Assembly (NCBI GenBank): GCA_905331475.1 | Contig: CAJNYU010002662.1 | Span: 71,874-135,873 of the forward strand | Direction of reading: 5' to 3' | Origin: Rotaria socialis | Taxonomy: Eukaryota; Rotifera; Eurotatoria; Philodinida; Philodinidae | Length of the DNA: 64,000 bases | Shown here: piece by piece, positions 34,785-48,072 of the stretch | Layout of the letters: each line of letters begins with the position of its first letter | How positions within the stretch are numbered: position 1 is the stretch's first letter | Notes under the pieces: model-generated | The model's database searches: none | The model's input: only the letters and a program-made list of their open reading frames with translations | Told to the model about the DNA's origin: nothing | Made by a program: the position numbers and the translations under genes

Positions 34785-37700
34785 GTTCGATCATAGAAAT
34801 AAAAGCACGAATTATTATCAACGAAGTGTTTTCACAAAATCTACAATGATAAAAATAAGTACACGCCACAAGCTCAGTAAAATCGATACGCGAAAGTACC
34901 GCAAGTTACGCTCAAATGTGTTGGTATTCAGCACAAACTTTACTCTTCAAGCACTTTCTCATTCGAGTAGCATTAAAATCATAAAAAGCAATCTTGTTTT
35001 CTTTGTTCGAAAATTACTCAAATAAAAATATAGAGAAAGATATTTGTTTACTTCAGTGAGATACTTGAGACAATTTTTATTCAGAAAGACGAATCGTCCG
35101 ACCTACAAGGAGAATATTTTTTAGAAAAATTAATTAGCTTTTGACTCGCACAAAGTGTTCGAATTTTATTGTTTCAAATACTGATGTCTTTATAGAAAGG
35201 TTCGACGTTCTCAGTTTTCTATCTCGCCATACTATCGATTTCGTCAATCAAGCACTGACGTAAATGCGACCAAGAGACAATGAGTTAACTTTTGTTGTAC
35301 GAAAATAGAACCGACCAAAGCAGCTTCAGTTCAATATTTGTCCACGTTTAACGGATTCATTTGTACAATGAAAACTATCGATTACGTGTTTTGTTCACTG
35401 ATTGAATAAGAAAAATGAGAGAGCAAAGAACTCGATATCTAATAGCTACTATATATTCACTTAACTTCGCTGTATTAAATCAATTCATAGTCCATTATCA
35501 TGAACGATTGGTGATGATTGATAAGCAAGAATCTGGCATCAATCAATACAAATACAGCAACTGTTATGTGATGACTAGTGCAAAGAAGAAGAGCGGAAAA
35601 AATAAATGTTATAGAAAGCATGACTGGTTTAGTAATAACTCGTAAACACGGAAAATAACCATTTATCTGCTTGTTTTTCTTGAGGTTGATTCTAAAAAAA
35701 TATAGAAAGAACAATGTTTTCTAAATTTATAACAATTCACATTCAACTAACACGATCTTATGCATTAAATTAAATGAAATTAAATCAAAATGAATGACAA
35801 TATTTCGAGGGCATCCTAAAGCATCACCATTGAATCTTGTCTGACGTACATGAGGAAAACCATTCTATTACCCATTAGGTACACGATTCAGTAAATGGAC
35901 ATTTTAGAATCAATTTTCTACTAAAGAAATTCTTATTTTATACTTATTAGTATTACTTCAGAAAAGCAATGCTACTTATTTTTATCACATGCATAGTACC
36001 CATATATTTCCTTGGAGAGGCTTACCGTTATCCAGTCATGTAACTAATGAATACCGAGACACTTTCCCAAGTATATTTAAGACCGAGTTCAAAGATTATG
36101 TTTGAGGATAGTTCAATATATCTTATGTAAATTTATTTTCAATGAAATTGTTTTAATTTTCAATGTTAAAGTTAGCAGTGACACCTTAATTTTAATTTTT
36201 AAAGCAAAATGAATATTACAAACCTTTATTGTAATAAAAACGATATACTTTTCTGAATAATATTTTGCATTGTTATAGTAGATAATGGACGGTATTTTTC
36301 TTCAATAGTGATCATAAATTGCAATTGACCGTTCGAAACAATATTCTGTTTAATCATAAAAATCAATAAACAGATATGAATAGTTGGTAGTCTCTTTTTC
36401 TTCGTTTTTCTTGGTAAAGAAGTAACTAGTAGTTAAAAAAGAAAAATTTTATTTTAAGTCACTAATTTAAAAAAAGTAGAATTCAAGGCAAGAAAAGCGA
36501 AAATTTCACTTTCAATAAAAATTGACTAATATTCAAGAGGCTTGCCGTAAAAGAAAGACAGGAAAGTATTTCGAAGAATAATAATGATTAATAGAATGCT
36601 GTATTTCCTTAGTTTAATACTCTGCTATGTTAATAGCTGAAGAAGAAAGAGAACGCTTGTTGAAAGAATTTAATAGATTCTTAAATATTTTGAACCAAAA
36701 ATGTTTTTGAAACATTTTGAAATAATAATTATCAGGAAACAAAATGAGCTGAAAGCCAAAAATATTGCACAATGACTAGTGAAATGGTTGACAAAAGACC
36801 TCTAGGTGTTGATGAAACAAAATGTAAAATGTAGAAAAGAAAAACGAAAAAGCGCTAAGATCGAAAAGAAAACAGTTACTGTTTTGTACAACCATCTTCA
36901 GATTGATCCAGAAAACAAAGTCTGTAAAGCAATGAAACTGACAAAATTGCAATAGCTAATTCTTAAGCATAGTAACGAAAGTATATAGCTACTAAAAATA
37001 TCTTTTGAAGGAAAGAATCTGTCGTGATTGCATTATATATATTTTAGTTTCTTTTCAGTTATGATTTATGGTTAATCTATTAGATTAATTTTAAGTTTTC
37101 TCTGCATCTATGGTAATATACTACAAAGGTTGTTATCTTTATCCCACTTTTGTTATTCTGCATGTTCGTAGATTATTTCTTCATAGCTATTGTTTCATTG
37201 TTTTGCAGATTGCTCGTTCTTTCTGCAGTGGTTTCTGCTATAGGCTAACAGAGTTATACGAGCATTGCTGCATAACTAAATTTTTAATTATAAAAATAGA
37301 GCATTCCAGATGACTACGATACGAATATTATTATAGTCATACTAATATTAAAGAAATTAAGATATAGTTTGACTGCTTCATAAAACTCGTTCTGTAATTA
37401 CCTCTTTTTCAAATATATACGTAGTTCTACTCATATTCACTATTCAAAATAAACAGTTAACTTAAACATACACAAGGAATATCTTCAGATATTTTCTACG
37501 TGCAAAACTAGATTGATAGGGCAAAAGTCCTCAGAATGTATCGTCATAAATCAATGAAACGAACGTTACACAGTACAATATCGACAACTTTTCTACTGCT
37601 TTACCGGATAGGAATATAAATGAATAAGAGAGTAATTTTCAAGTTATACAATTTCATATCATATCGATCTATCTATCTATCCATCCATCCATTATCGATT

Positions 37701-37929
37701 TTGACCAATAATTTTATAAGTGGAAACCAATCGTTCGATATTCTCAAACCATTCAAATCTCAATAATTTTGTTTTGTAACACAAAACACACCATAGAGTT
37801 AGGAATCAATTTAGTAACACGGTTAAAATCATTCTCTCAGATTTTGTATTACAAAATAAAATGTGTTTGGTTACGGAATACAATGAAATGTTGCTGTCAC
37901 GCAAAAAGAAATGCACGTTATAATTAAAA
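34785..37929. other. Long intergenic stretch, at most coding relics
   Basis: AT-rich. Coding-like scraps on the plus strand near 36625-36955 (EEERERLLKEFNRFLNIL; KKTVTVLYNHLQIDPENK) may be relics of a gene, but no frame is sustained. A TCTA/TCCA tetranucleotide repeat lies at 37663-37692. Nothing else is recognised. Confidence 0.45.
37663..37692. repeat. TCTA/TCCA tetranucleotide microsatellite
   Basis: Three or more TCTA units are followed by TCCA units. Confidence 0.85.
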
Positions 37930-39565
37930 TCAATTTAAAAACTTTCTTAGTTTTTGGTCAAACAATTGTTTTTGTTGATTGACAAGATGAGCATGTCTTT
38001 GAAGATACATATGATCATCACTTGTTTTAACAATGTCACGTTGAAAACTATATTTACACAACCAATGATTATGTTTATGCATTGAATTTATTTTATGTGT
38101 CGTTGATCTTTCTTGAATCGGTATTGTAGAATTTCCCGTTGCTTCTCGTTGGCTTAACGATGATAAACATCCGAGATATTGTTTAGAGTTCTTTGCAAAT
38201 GGTATTGAAAAATTTTCCTCCGTGATAGATGATAAACGTGGTTTATTTTTTCGAGTTGATTCTTTGTTTTGTCCAACTAATGAAGATTGTCGACTCGTCG
38301 ATGATGATATTGTTGTAAACCAATCACGATTAAGACGTATTAGATCACGTTCAGCATCACGTTCATCACTTCTTAAACGTTGTAATTCTTGTCTAAATAG
38401 AGAATCATTGAAAGCTAGATTATCATGACTTTCTTCTTTCATAAGAATACTAACTAATTGTGTATAAACATATTGGAATGAAAACAAAAAATCTCAATTT
38501 CTTCGATGACAAGAGCACATTATTTTAACTTTCCAATTACTTCTTAGAAAGAAGGCAATGAAAATGAGCATTTCAATTGTTTTGCCTATTGAATATTGAG
38601 TAAAAGTAATCAATTCATGAAAACCTTCAATAATTATTCGACACTTGAGGTCATTGAATTCAGAATATACTTAAAATTGCATTGAAATGAGAAAAAAGTT
38701 ATGATTACTTTCACATTTTATCGAAGAGAATCTCTATCTGTTTATGAGAGTCGCGTATTCTAACGGTCTGTGAACTGTTCATACTAAATATAGACTGATA
38801 TGAAACAAAATATTAATATCCAAATATATTAACTGCAATTAAAGTTTGCTTGAATTCACAATTTTGTTTTTGTAACTTATTCTAAGAACTATTTCTCAAA
38901 TTAGCACAAATAAACCTTCATTTCACTTTATCACATATCAAAATAGATAAAGCACTTATTTTTCTTTAGGTCTTATTAAAAATGAAAAAGATGCCTCTTG
39001 AAATCGTATTCTACTTTGATTGGGAAATACTGTAATGAATCCTTCTTTCACAAGAATTCATGAAAATAATCATTACGAATAGAAATGAGAATAATGTATT
39101 TGGTAATCAAATTCAAATGTTCCTTGTCAACTTCGAACATTATTTTCAGGAACTTTTTCATTCACAAAAGCAAAACTATTCTATTCCGCTTTCACTGCTC
39201 TGATTACCCAAATTCTTTAATCATGTCTTTTTTCCGATTTTTAACATCAATAATTTAAAACTAATCCTACTATACATAACAGAAAAAGTCTTGTATTATT
39301 ACTTGTATCGACAATTCAAACCTCTTGGTCCAGTAAGATCTTGATTCATTCGTCGCTCATAAATTTTATTTGTTTTCATTTGATTCATATCTCTACGTGT
39401 AACATGCTGCATATTCAACACAAATTTTCCAAATCGATATTTTACTTTTCTAGCATCTTCATAATGTTGATCAGGTTTAATCATACTATTAAATTTGTTA
39501 TGTTCAATTGATTTGGTTCCAATATTGTCTTTTTTACGAATCGGGTGACTTACGCTTTTCAACAT
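37930..39565 (-). CDS. Unrecognised two-exon protein, about 260 residues
   Basis: Exon 1 (39565-39303) and exon 2 (38449-37930) join in frame across an 853-nt intron with GTAATA donor and TTAG acceptor, giving RYNILMKEESHDN at the junction. The N-terminal part is strongly basic (HYEDARKVKYRFGKFVLNMQ, then TRRDMNQMKTNKIYERRMNQ, LTGPRGL). The C-terminal part has a charged helical stretch (RQELQRLRSDERDAERDLIR), a Ser-rich linker and an HxLVNQQKQLFDQKLRKFLN end. No signal peptide, membrane segment or known domain is seen. The composition and soft-coding look suggest a real cytoplasmic or ciliary protein, but I do not recognise it. A donor-like GTAAGT just after the first codons could mean an alternative 5' structure. 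It lies head to head with the frame at 39958. Confidence 0.55.
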
Positions 39566-39957
39566 TTTCTTTTTTTGGAAGAATTTTTATTGTGTGCCGA
39601 TTGTGATTTCGTTCGTGTTCGCATTATTTTTTATTCTTTCCTTTCTCTCTCTCTCTCTCGTGCTGTCTATGATACGCTTTCCTTCCACTTCTCGGTGTTA
39701 ATTGAAACAGTTGATTCTCGAGTAGCAACGATAATTAATCGCACCAAACGATCATCTTTTCGTCATTAGATATGATATGTGAAATAAACTAATTAGTCTA
39801 GCATATTAATGAACGAATAAGCATAACCGACGAGAACAACAATGTCAGGCTAATTTTTATAAGAACAATCAACATTGTTAGTCATGTTCATGGTAGAGTA
39901 TAAGAAGTCTTCATTTTCTCCATTTGTGAAAATTTTTTACTAACGGCAGTTGTTCCA

Positions 39958-40320
39958 TTGAAATTAGTAAGAGAGATGCCCATAACAATGATGAACGATG
40001 AAGAATATATATTTAATTATGAAGAAGTCAAAAGAATATTCGAAAGTGTACCACAATCAATTTCGATGACAAGAAAATTGACATTAATGCCGTATAATAC
40101 ACATTTTCAACCTCGAACAAAAACTAAAATCGAGAAAAAAGACATCCGTTCCACTAGACATACACTGCAGACAAATGAAATTCATCCTCGTGATATCCTG
40201 GAAATTCCAAATGTAACTTTTCAAATACATGTTGTTCATGTTCAACAATTCGTGCCCATAGAACGATTCATTATACAAATTCAAGAAGGATTCTATATAA
40301 TGACTTGTAACAACAAATAA
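39958..40320 (+). CDS. Hypothetical small protein, 120 residues
   Basis: A single-exon frame starts about 390 bp from, and divergent to, the start of the two-exon gene. It begins MKLVREMPITMMNDEEY, has a basic middle (PRTKTKIEKKDIRSTRH) and a C-terminal segment with VTFQIHVVHVQQFVPIERF. Codon usage resembles the real genes here more than the intergenic noise. No domain or targeting signal is recognised. It may be a genuine short gene sharing a bidirectional promoter, or a chance frame. Confidence 0.35.
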   Translation: MKLVREMPITMMNDEEYIFNYEEVKRIFESVPQSISMTRKLTLMPYNTHFQPRTKTKIEKKDIRSTRHTLQTNEIHPRDILEIPNVTFQIHVVHVQQFVPIERFIIQIQEGFYIMTCNNK

Positions 40321-43088
40321 GTATTTTCAATCTCAGTTTCACTTTCTTTTTTTTTTGTTTATTTATCTATTGTCGCTGTGTTTTTTCTTGTATGACCAGC
40401 TGTATTATTTAATAAAAGATTGCTATGTTCTTTGTATGGGTAAGAACAACATTTGCCAATAATCATAATTCTCACCTTTAATAAGTCCGTCATGAGTAAA
40501 AATGAACTTTATCAAATCTGAAAGGGTTTCCTTTGACGTTAGTGGAAATTAAAATTAAAAAAAAACATTCTGAACTGTTGACGCATAAAGACGTATTGTT
40601 GACGACGAAAATTTTCTACCATCTGACTCAATGTAAAATAGTGCTTTTGTTTATATCAGGATCTGATAGAATTACAAATGATTATTATAAACGGAACCAT
40701 ATGATTATGCGTTTGAATACCATTCGAAAAATGATTGGAGATCGTCTTGTTTAATCAATTGACATTGATTAAAAAAGAGGGAATCAGTGAAGAAAAAATG
40801 ATTATTTTAATATTCTTAATTGGGTAAAGTTGAAAAATAAAAGTTCTTTCTGCTAAGTGATATTTCAAAGTCTGATTGTTATGTTCGGTGTGGTGTATAC
40901 ACTAAAGTTTGGAAATGCTAGTTTCATCGTGATATAGAATTGATACTTAACATTGATTGTAATTCCAATTAGTATATTCTGCAAGACATGATTCCTGTTA
41001 ACAAAATCGATATTTCATTTCATTTTAATACTATAATTGTTTCTTTAAATGTACCGAGATGCAATGTTGATATGTTATCTAGTGACTTTCTTAGATCAAA
41101 GTAAGATAGAAGAACATTAAAATGTTTTTATTTCGCTTCTGAATTTTGAATTTAGAGATAATTTAACTAATGGTATTGGATTTGCGATTACATAGAGATC
41201 ATAAAAAAAACATTTGCAATATAAAGTAGAAGTATGTCAAATGGTAGTAGGTTATTCTCAGATAGTAACTGCGCCATTTTTTTTTAATCATCTAAGCTTC
41301 TCTTCGTGAGCTCTTTTATCTAAGTCAGCTAAGTATTTGACATATCTCACTGAGAATTTTACTTCAGTTTAACATCGATGCGTAAAATATTGACCGTACA
41401 TTTTATTACTGTCTAATAGCCATGTTCATAAAAGAAGATAAACTTATTTATAGAAGTCAGGATTTAATAGTTCTATCAAAGGTTTAGAAAAATCGAAATT
41501 TCTATATAATGTCTCAGAAATATTTAAGTATTACTTTCAGTTAATTGATTATTGAAATAATTAAGGTTTTTGAACAAAATTTATTTTTATTTTTTCAAAA
41601 ATTTATCATCGACAGTGGTTTTATTGATTAGTTATAAGAAAAAGTTTGCAATTATATACATTTTATTAAATATAAAACTGTAGGCTAATTGTCATTAAAC
41701 TGATGTCAGAGTATTTGCCGTCATATTCAGTACTACTATATGCGATATATATTTCTGGATTTATGTCGTGCCAATATAGTCTATTTCGCTATGAAATATG
41801 TATTATTAGTAACTAGAAAGTTATTTCCTTTTTGTTGTCTAATTTTTCTTGATAGAAATACTTTTACATTATTTGTTCATTCATTTGTAATGTACACAAT
41901 TGTTCGAATTCTTTCTGAATTTCGAAAGACACAGTTTTTTTAAATGAAATATCAAAGTCATATGCATATTTCAAGATTAAATATATGTCAATCTGGTAAT
42001 CGACGAGTTACAATCAAAAAGGTCAAAGCAATAATGTCAGAACTTTCTATAATTTATTATGCAAGCTATGCTATATATTATGTCAGATTTGATGATAAAC
42101 AACTGACATAATTTCATTTCATAAAAGATTTACAGAGAAAAAAGATGTCATTTAAGTAATCAGCTAGTTGTGCGTCGATTGAAATTTATTTAAGCACGGA
42201 ACTTTAAGTTGAAAAACGTAATTAGTTATTCAATAAAACAAGATATGCCGCAGAAAATTAATTGCAAGTAAGTTTGTAAACTCTAATTTTAGAAGCTGAA
42301 TAGTTAGTATCTAGATGACCAGTTTCTTTTAGCTCATATCTATAATTAGTTTTTATCAATACAAGATTGTTGATGAATAAACTACAATGAAAGCAAAACA
42401 ATAGCAATTACTGTAGAAATTATGCAAAATATTATAATTTTGAATACAATGAGCAGGAAGCACTTCAAAACATCATTTTCATATTCTCATAGAACTCTTA
42501 TTTAGATTAGAATATTATTTATATCGAGGTATATCTTGACTTATGTAATTATGCTTCGTATTGACTGCAAGAAATTCTTTGGTGGTGTTTGCAACATAAA
42601 ACAATATAATTTAGTATAAATTTGATTTCATTTCAAGAACTTGATGTGTCTTAATAAGATTTGAAAGTTTAAAATTCGTTTTGTCAGTAACTAAAATATC
42701 AAACATGTCTAACGTTGAATGCCATGTGAACTCGAAGGATAGTTATAAATATATGCTCTTCGTCTGATATATCACGTAACTGAATACGATAAAGCCTTTG
42801 ATGCATTTCATAAAAGTTTTATGTCCATTTACATTTTGCTTTAAATTTCCATCCAATATTTTTGAGAAGCGTGCTATAATCTTATATTTTATTAATTTAT
42901 ACTCCAAAAAAGAGGTCACTCGAAGATCTTAAGACTGCAATGAGAAGCACGAGCAAGTTCATGAGAATTTCTCATAATATTAAAAATAAATTTGTAAAAA
43001 ATTCTGCTACTTTTGATAAACAATAAAATTTCCTAGCGAACCGTTTATTCTCATCATTTCCGATCTCAATTGATAGTATGCATTCAGC

Positions 43089-43122
<34 letters not shown>

Positions 43123-44572
43123 AATAAAGACATTATTTTGAGTAGACATCGATTAATCATACTATAAAATTAAAATACTATGATTAAGTTTTGATTAACT
43201 AGATGAGCTTATTCATATTTAACTGTGAAACAAAACGACCATCAAAATATCATCTAGAGGTGATTTTCTGTAACATAGTATTTATTTGTGTTTTTGCCCT
43301 CTCCTACTCTATATTCCTACGCATTAATCAAGACTTGTAAATTAATTCATAAGATTATTAATAAAAAACAGGATACTTTTATTTCAATCTTTTCCTTACA
43401 AGCATTTTGCATAAAATGATCTTTTTTGTTTTTTTCATACTCTAAAGACAAGTATAAGTAGTTAAATCCTTAGGTTTTTATTAAAACAATCTAGTCGTTA
43501 TATATTGTATGTTTCTTATATATTGTTGAAAACTAAATTATCAGAAAGTGTTTTAATAAGATAAATAGTAATAGTCAAAAATCTGAATATAAAACGTCAT
43601 GCATGGTTTATGAGACCGCACTCATCAGAAAGCAAAAGGTTATTATTGCTCATTAATCACAATCAAATAGAAAAAAAACGAGAGATAGTTAGCGTGTCAT
43701 CAAAAATAGATTTGTTTTTTTTCATATAACTGATCTATCCGGTTGTTTTTCTAGCATTCTATAAATTCCGTTTGGCTCTTCTTAAATAAATACAAATAAT
43801 TTCATTTCATTCGATCGATCGATCATTCATGGATCGAAGTTGTCCACTTGTGTGTTGTATGTGTACTTAAGAAAAACGGAACATACATGACGAGAAAAAC
43901 ATATTGACTTAAATAAAAAGAAAAAAAAAGTAGACACGAGAGCTTTTTCTCTATGGTAGTCATAAAAAAAATGAGAAGAAGCGAAATGATGAATTTCTTT
44001 TTTTGTTCTGAAAAAAGCAGCCTATGAAAATATATTCTGTTATTAAATGACATTATATCTTCGTTGAAGTGAGAACTTTTATGTAGTACGGAATCAATGG
44101 CGAAAGTCACTGTATGTAAAAAGGTAGGTCCTTCTTTTCGTTCTCTCATTCGTTATATTGTGTGCTTTTTCTTCCTTTCTTTCCTTTCTTGGGCATGATC
44201 CTTTTCTTTTTTGATATTTTGTTCTGTTTTTCATCTTTTTCCTTTCTGTTTGCTACGATAATATGTGTGCGTGCATACAATAACAAGCCACCATAAGTTT
44301 GTCGAGCATGCGAAAAAACCGAGAGAGACAGACATACACTAGGTTACTATCATCACTACATAAACGACAGATACTCACATACGTGTACGAATCGTTATCG
44401 TTATACTTTTGTCATCTATTTTTATCATCTGTGTTTTATCATCAATGTATTCACTTTGAAAAACATATATTTATTTTGATATTTATTATGTACATTCATA
44501 ACTTCTATAAATTAGTTCCGAGTAATTGAAGGTTTTTCTACGAATATAGATGAAATAGGGGAAAATAACGAT
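40321..44572. other. Long intergenic stretch, no gene seen
   Basis: AT-rich, with short frames of no recognisable identity and a (TA)n microsatellite at 43091-43119. No RNA gene or transposon end was found. Confidence 0.5.
43091..43119. repeat. (TA)n microsatellite
   Basis: About 14 uninterrupted TA units. Confidence 0.9.
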
Positions 44573-47500
44573 ATGGTTGATTTCTGCAAAATTCAAACTT
44601 CACCGTCATCATCAACAAGTAAAGATCCAATCAATGAATCAATATCATTATTGCAAACGAAGGAAAGAAGTAAATTAGTATCAGCAAATCTTCGACAAAT
44701 ATCTTACCAATCCAATCCAATAGGAATAAAAACTGATCAGGTAAAAATAATTTTTATAGAATATATATAAAAACAAAACACCTACAATGATTCGTAGACC
44801 TCTTTCGAATGTTATATAAAACATTGGGATCGATCGTTAATCGTATGGATATGATGATGATGCACGTAGCATTGCTTGTTTTTTATTAGTATGAAAAGAA
44901 CTAATCGAAAGGTCAAATAATGAATCATAAACCATTCGAAATATTCTTATGATTCGCTTTTGAAAGTTTTCTTCCGATAAGAGGCAAGATAATTCTCATA
45001 ATGACGATAAATAAAAACAAGAAGATTTTAACAGCTATCATAATAAGTTTTGAAAAATGTAATTACTTTTTTTTAGTTAGAATCAAAATTAAGGATGCGG
45101 AAACATATAAATAGAAGCGTTTTATTTTTCTGCACATATCAATGATGAAGTCATGTTCAGAGAGTACTGACAAAAGAGAAATGATTATTCATGCAAACGC
45201 TTTTATCTATCTCTTGTTTGAACTCATTAAGAATATATTATCGTTTTACAGCTGTAGTTAGTTTTTTAACCAGTGTTTTGTTTTGCTTAGTCAATCAATA
45301 CAGAACAAGTAAAAAAATATTTGAAGTTATTGAATAGATATTCATATTAAAGAACAATTTTCTAAAGATACTATTGAGTCTATTCAAAAACAAAATTAGA
45401 GACTGAAATATAGAACATGTTAAATTATGTTATGCAGATAGACATTTTTTTAAATTTCGTTACATTACTCAGTAAATAAGAGACATAATCTTGAACAAGA
45501 TATTATAGTGAATAGAGAATCGAATGATCAGTTTTACTGTTAATCATAGAACTATCTAGTTAACATGATTTTCTGTGTCAATCTAAGACTAGTCTACTAT
45601 TTTAATTGATCTTGATTTACATCGTTTGATCTATGACACATAGAATTTGTTTTCTTTGTCTTTTTTTGTATTCAACTCTATCATGACTAGTAGTTATTCA
45701 ATGTATAAGTGCGTCATCGTATAGTTGAATTAAAAGTATGTTTGCAGCAAATCAAAACAACTAGTCAACTAAAATAGAGATTAGATATTTGTGAGTATGA
45801 TGATTTTATAGTTTCTCAACAAACAGAAGTTACGCTGTCTTAAATATTCTAAAAATAATTAGTCTATCTTAAATGATGAATGTCCCTTGAAAGCATTTTC
45901 CTAATCTAAATTAGCATATGCATGACTGTTCATCGGATAACAACCGCATATAAGCACAATCGAAAAATAAAAAGGACAAAGAGCTATTCACACTAATTCT
46001 TTTCAATCTATTCAAATTTGTACGTTCAAAGAAAACAAACGTTCATTCATTCGCTCATTAATCGATGACCCTGTCGTTTTTGTTATCTAGACCAGTTAAG
46101 CATTATTAAATAAACTTGTCAAATAAAGATTGAATCATTGAAAATCATATTTTAAAATTTGAAAAAAGTCGATTTGACTACTTTCGATTCAATATTAACT
46201 TTTCTCACACATCGTTTTTCTTCAATGAGGCGCACTGAAAAATGGACTCTGATAGAAATAAATCGATGACGACAAATATGTACTATTATCTCATCATATT
46301 AGAATCTAATTAACTAAATCATTTCAATTATTCAAAACATAACTGTTGTTTCTTGACGTACAAAGTATGCATTCACGTAAAAAAAAGAGGCTCTTTATGT
46401 ACTTCGATGATTTTGCATTGTATACATTTAATTTAAAAATCAATTATAATAAACATTTATCTATTCACTGTAGAAACCAATATACGAGAGAAAAATCTTT
46501 TCCTATTTTACTAAAAATAATATTTGAGACAATGATAGATTTTGCCAAAAATTGACGATAAGTTAATATCATCTTGATAGAATAGTACAATGATAAAGAG
46601 AATAAAGAGAAAAGATTTTATTTGATACAAGAGAATTTTAATTGCTTATGCGGTTTTCTACTTTTCTATATGATCTTTTACATTTTTGTCTGAATTATAA
46701 GAGATACCTGAGTAGATAACGTTCATTTGAGGGTGCTCGTTTAGTAGAATCTAAAATTGTAATTGTCTAAACAGAAGTACAAACTTCGAAAACATCTTTT
46801 CTTTTTTTGAAGGTTTCAATAAATAACAAGAACAAGAGACTTAGGAAGTGTTAAATTTTGCGAATATTTCGGAAGTCATCTACTATTTGTTGATGATTAT
46901 GGAGATATGTTTAATCATATTATTGATTTGAAAATTTAGAAAAGAACATCACTTTATTTTTGCCTTGAACTATACTGTTATCTAAGAAGAAAAGTTAACA
47001 AAATGATACCATATTATCCTAGAAATTTATTCTAGAACAGTACTCTTTAAGTATTATGAAATTCTATTTTAATATCTTTTCAATTACACATATGCTCATC
47101 AAGTAATATTTAATTCATTTTAGTTTGGTTCAAGCATTTATGCTGACATGAATAGCCCATTACATCGTAGTCTTGGTAATACAAAATTAAAAACTCGTCA
47201 AGATGTCCGTCGCTTTCGTAAATTTTTAAAGCGAAATCATAATTTATCATCAATATCTCTTGTTGATATCGAACCAGATGTAATGCGTAAATATTTGATA
47301 GATTATTTAACATCGATTCGAACACGTAAAGGTTTAAAATATGATCCAGAAACTCTTCGTTCGTATTATCTAAGTATACAAAGATTTTTAAAAGATTCCA
47401 ATTATCCGTATTGTTTACGTAATTCGCCACAATTTGCACAATGTCGAGATTTAATAATTCAAATGCGAAAAGAAAAAAATAAAATAAAATTACATGATTT

Positions 47501-48072
47501 ATCATCTTCTCCAAAAAGTAAAACCAATAAAAAAAATTCGGCATCAATTAATCCAAGTTTTATTTCTGAAAAACAACAAAGTCGAATTCAGTTAGTAATT
47601 CAGTTTTTAATCGTTCCTTTTATTTTTCGTAAAATAATAGTCAACTTGTATTTTTTTTAGTTCTTCAGAAATAATTCCATCAAAGACGTGTATTGATCTT
47701 CTGCCGTCGTCTTCACTTCCTCCACGCAAACGTCAACAAATGAAATATTTTCTTGAATCAAATTCTTCATGTGATTTCGTTTTTATTTCTCCAATTCCAC
47801 GAGCATTATCATCATCCTCGCCAATTCTTTCATCAGATGCATATTTTATTTTACTTAAGTTTATTATATCATCTAGTCAAAATAAAGTTCACTATTATGA
47901 ACAATTACTTGATCAATCGCCAGCATGTGGAAATAAACAACGTTTAATGTTAACAACATTATGTCATCAATGGACAGGCGATATTCGCATTATTCATGCT
48001 AATCTACGACCAGAAATAAGTTCATTTTTACCACATATACTCCTTATCAATATTCTATCCTCAAAATATTGA
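44573..48072 (+). CDS. DUF3504 (Crypton recombinase-derived) domain protein, three exons
   Basis: Predicted 348 residues. Exons 44573-44740, 47124-47590 and 47661-48072 join with consistent phase and GT-AG ends; intron 1 is ~2.4 kb, intron 2 is 70 bp. The start is the first ATG after an in-frame TAG. Exon 1 codes a Ser-rich N-terminus. Exon 2 carries the recognisable domain: TRQDVRRFRKFLKRN, LVDIEPDVMRKYLIDYLTSI, KGLKYDPETLRSYYLSIQRF, LKDSNYPYCLRNSPQFAQCR. This is the pattern of DUF3504 in ZMYM2/3/4, QRICH1 and KCTD1, thought to derive from Crypton tyrosine-recombinase transposons. Exon 3 adds a Lys/Arg patch (PPRKRQQMKYFLE) and ~120 residues I do not recognise. No MYM zinc finger or BTB domain is seen, nor the catalytic R..HxxR..Y set. 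Likely a nuclear DNA- or chromatin-associated host protein; that role is inference from the family. Confidence 0.75.

Noticed and set aside
47110..47547. 145-codon minus-strand frame
   Set aside because: Antisense shadow of exon 2 of the DUF3504 gene, which has the recognisable domain and consistent splice phases.
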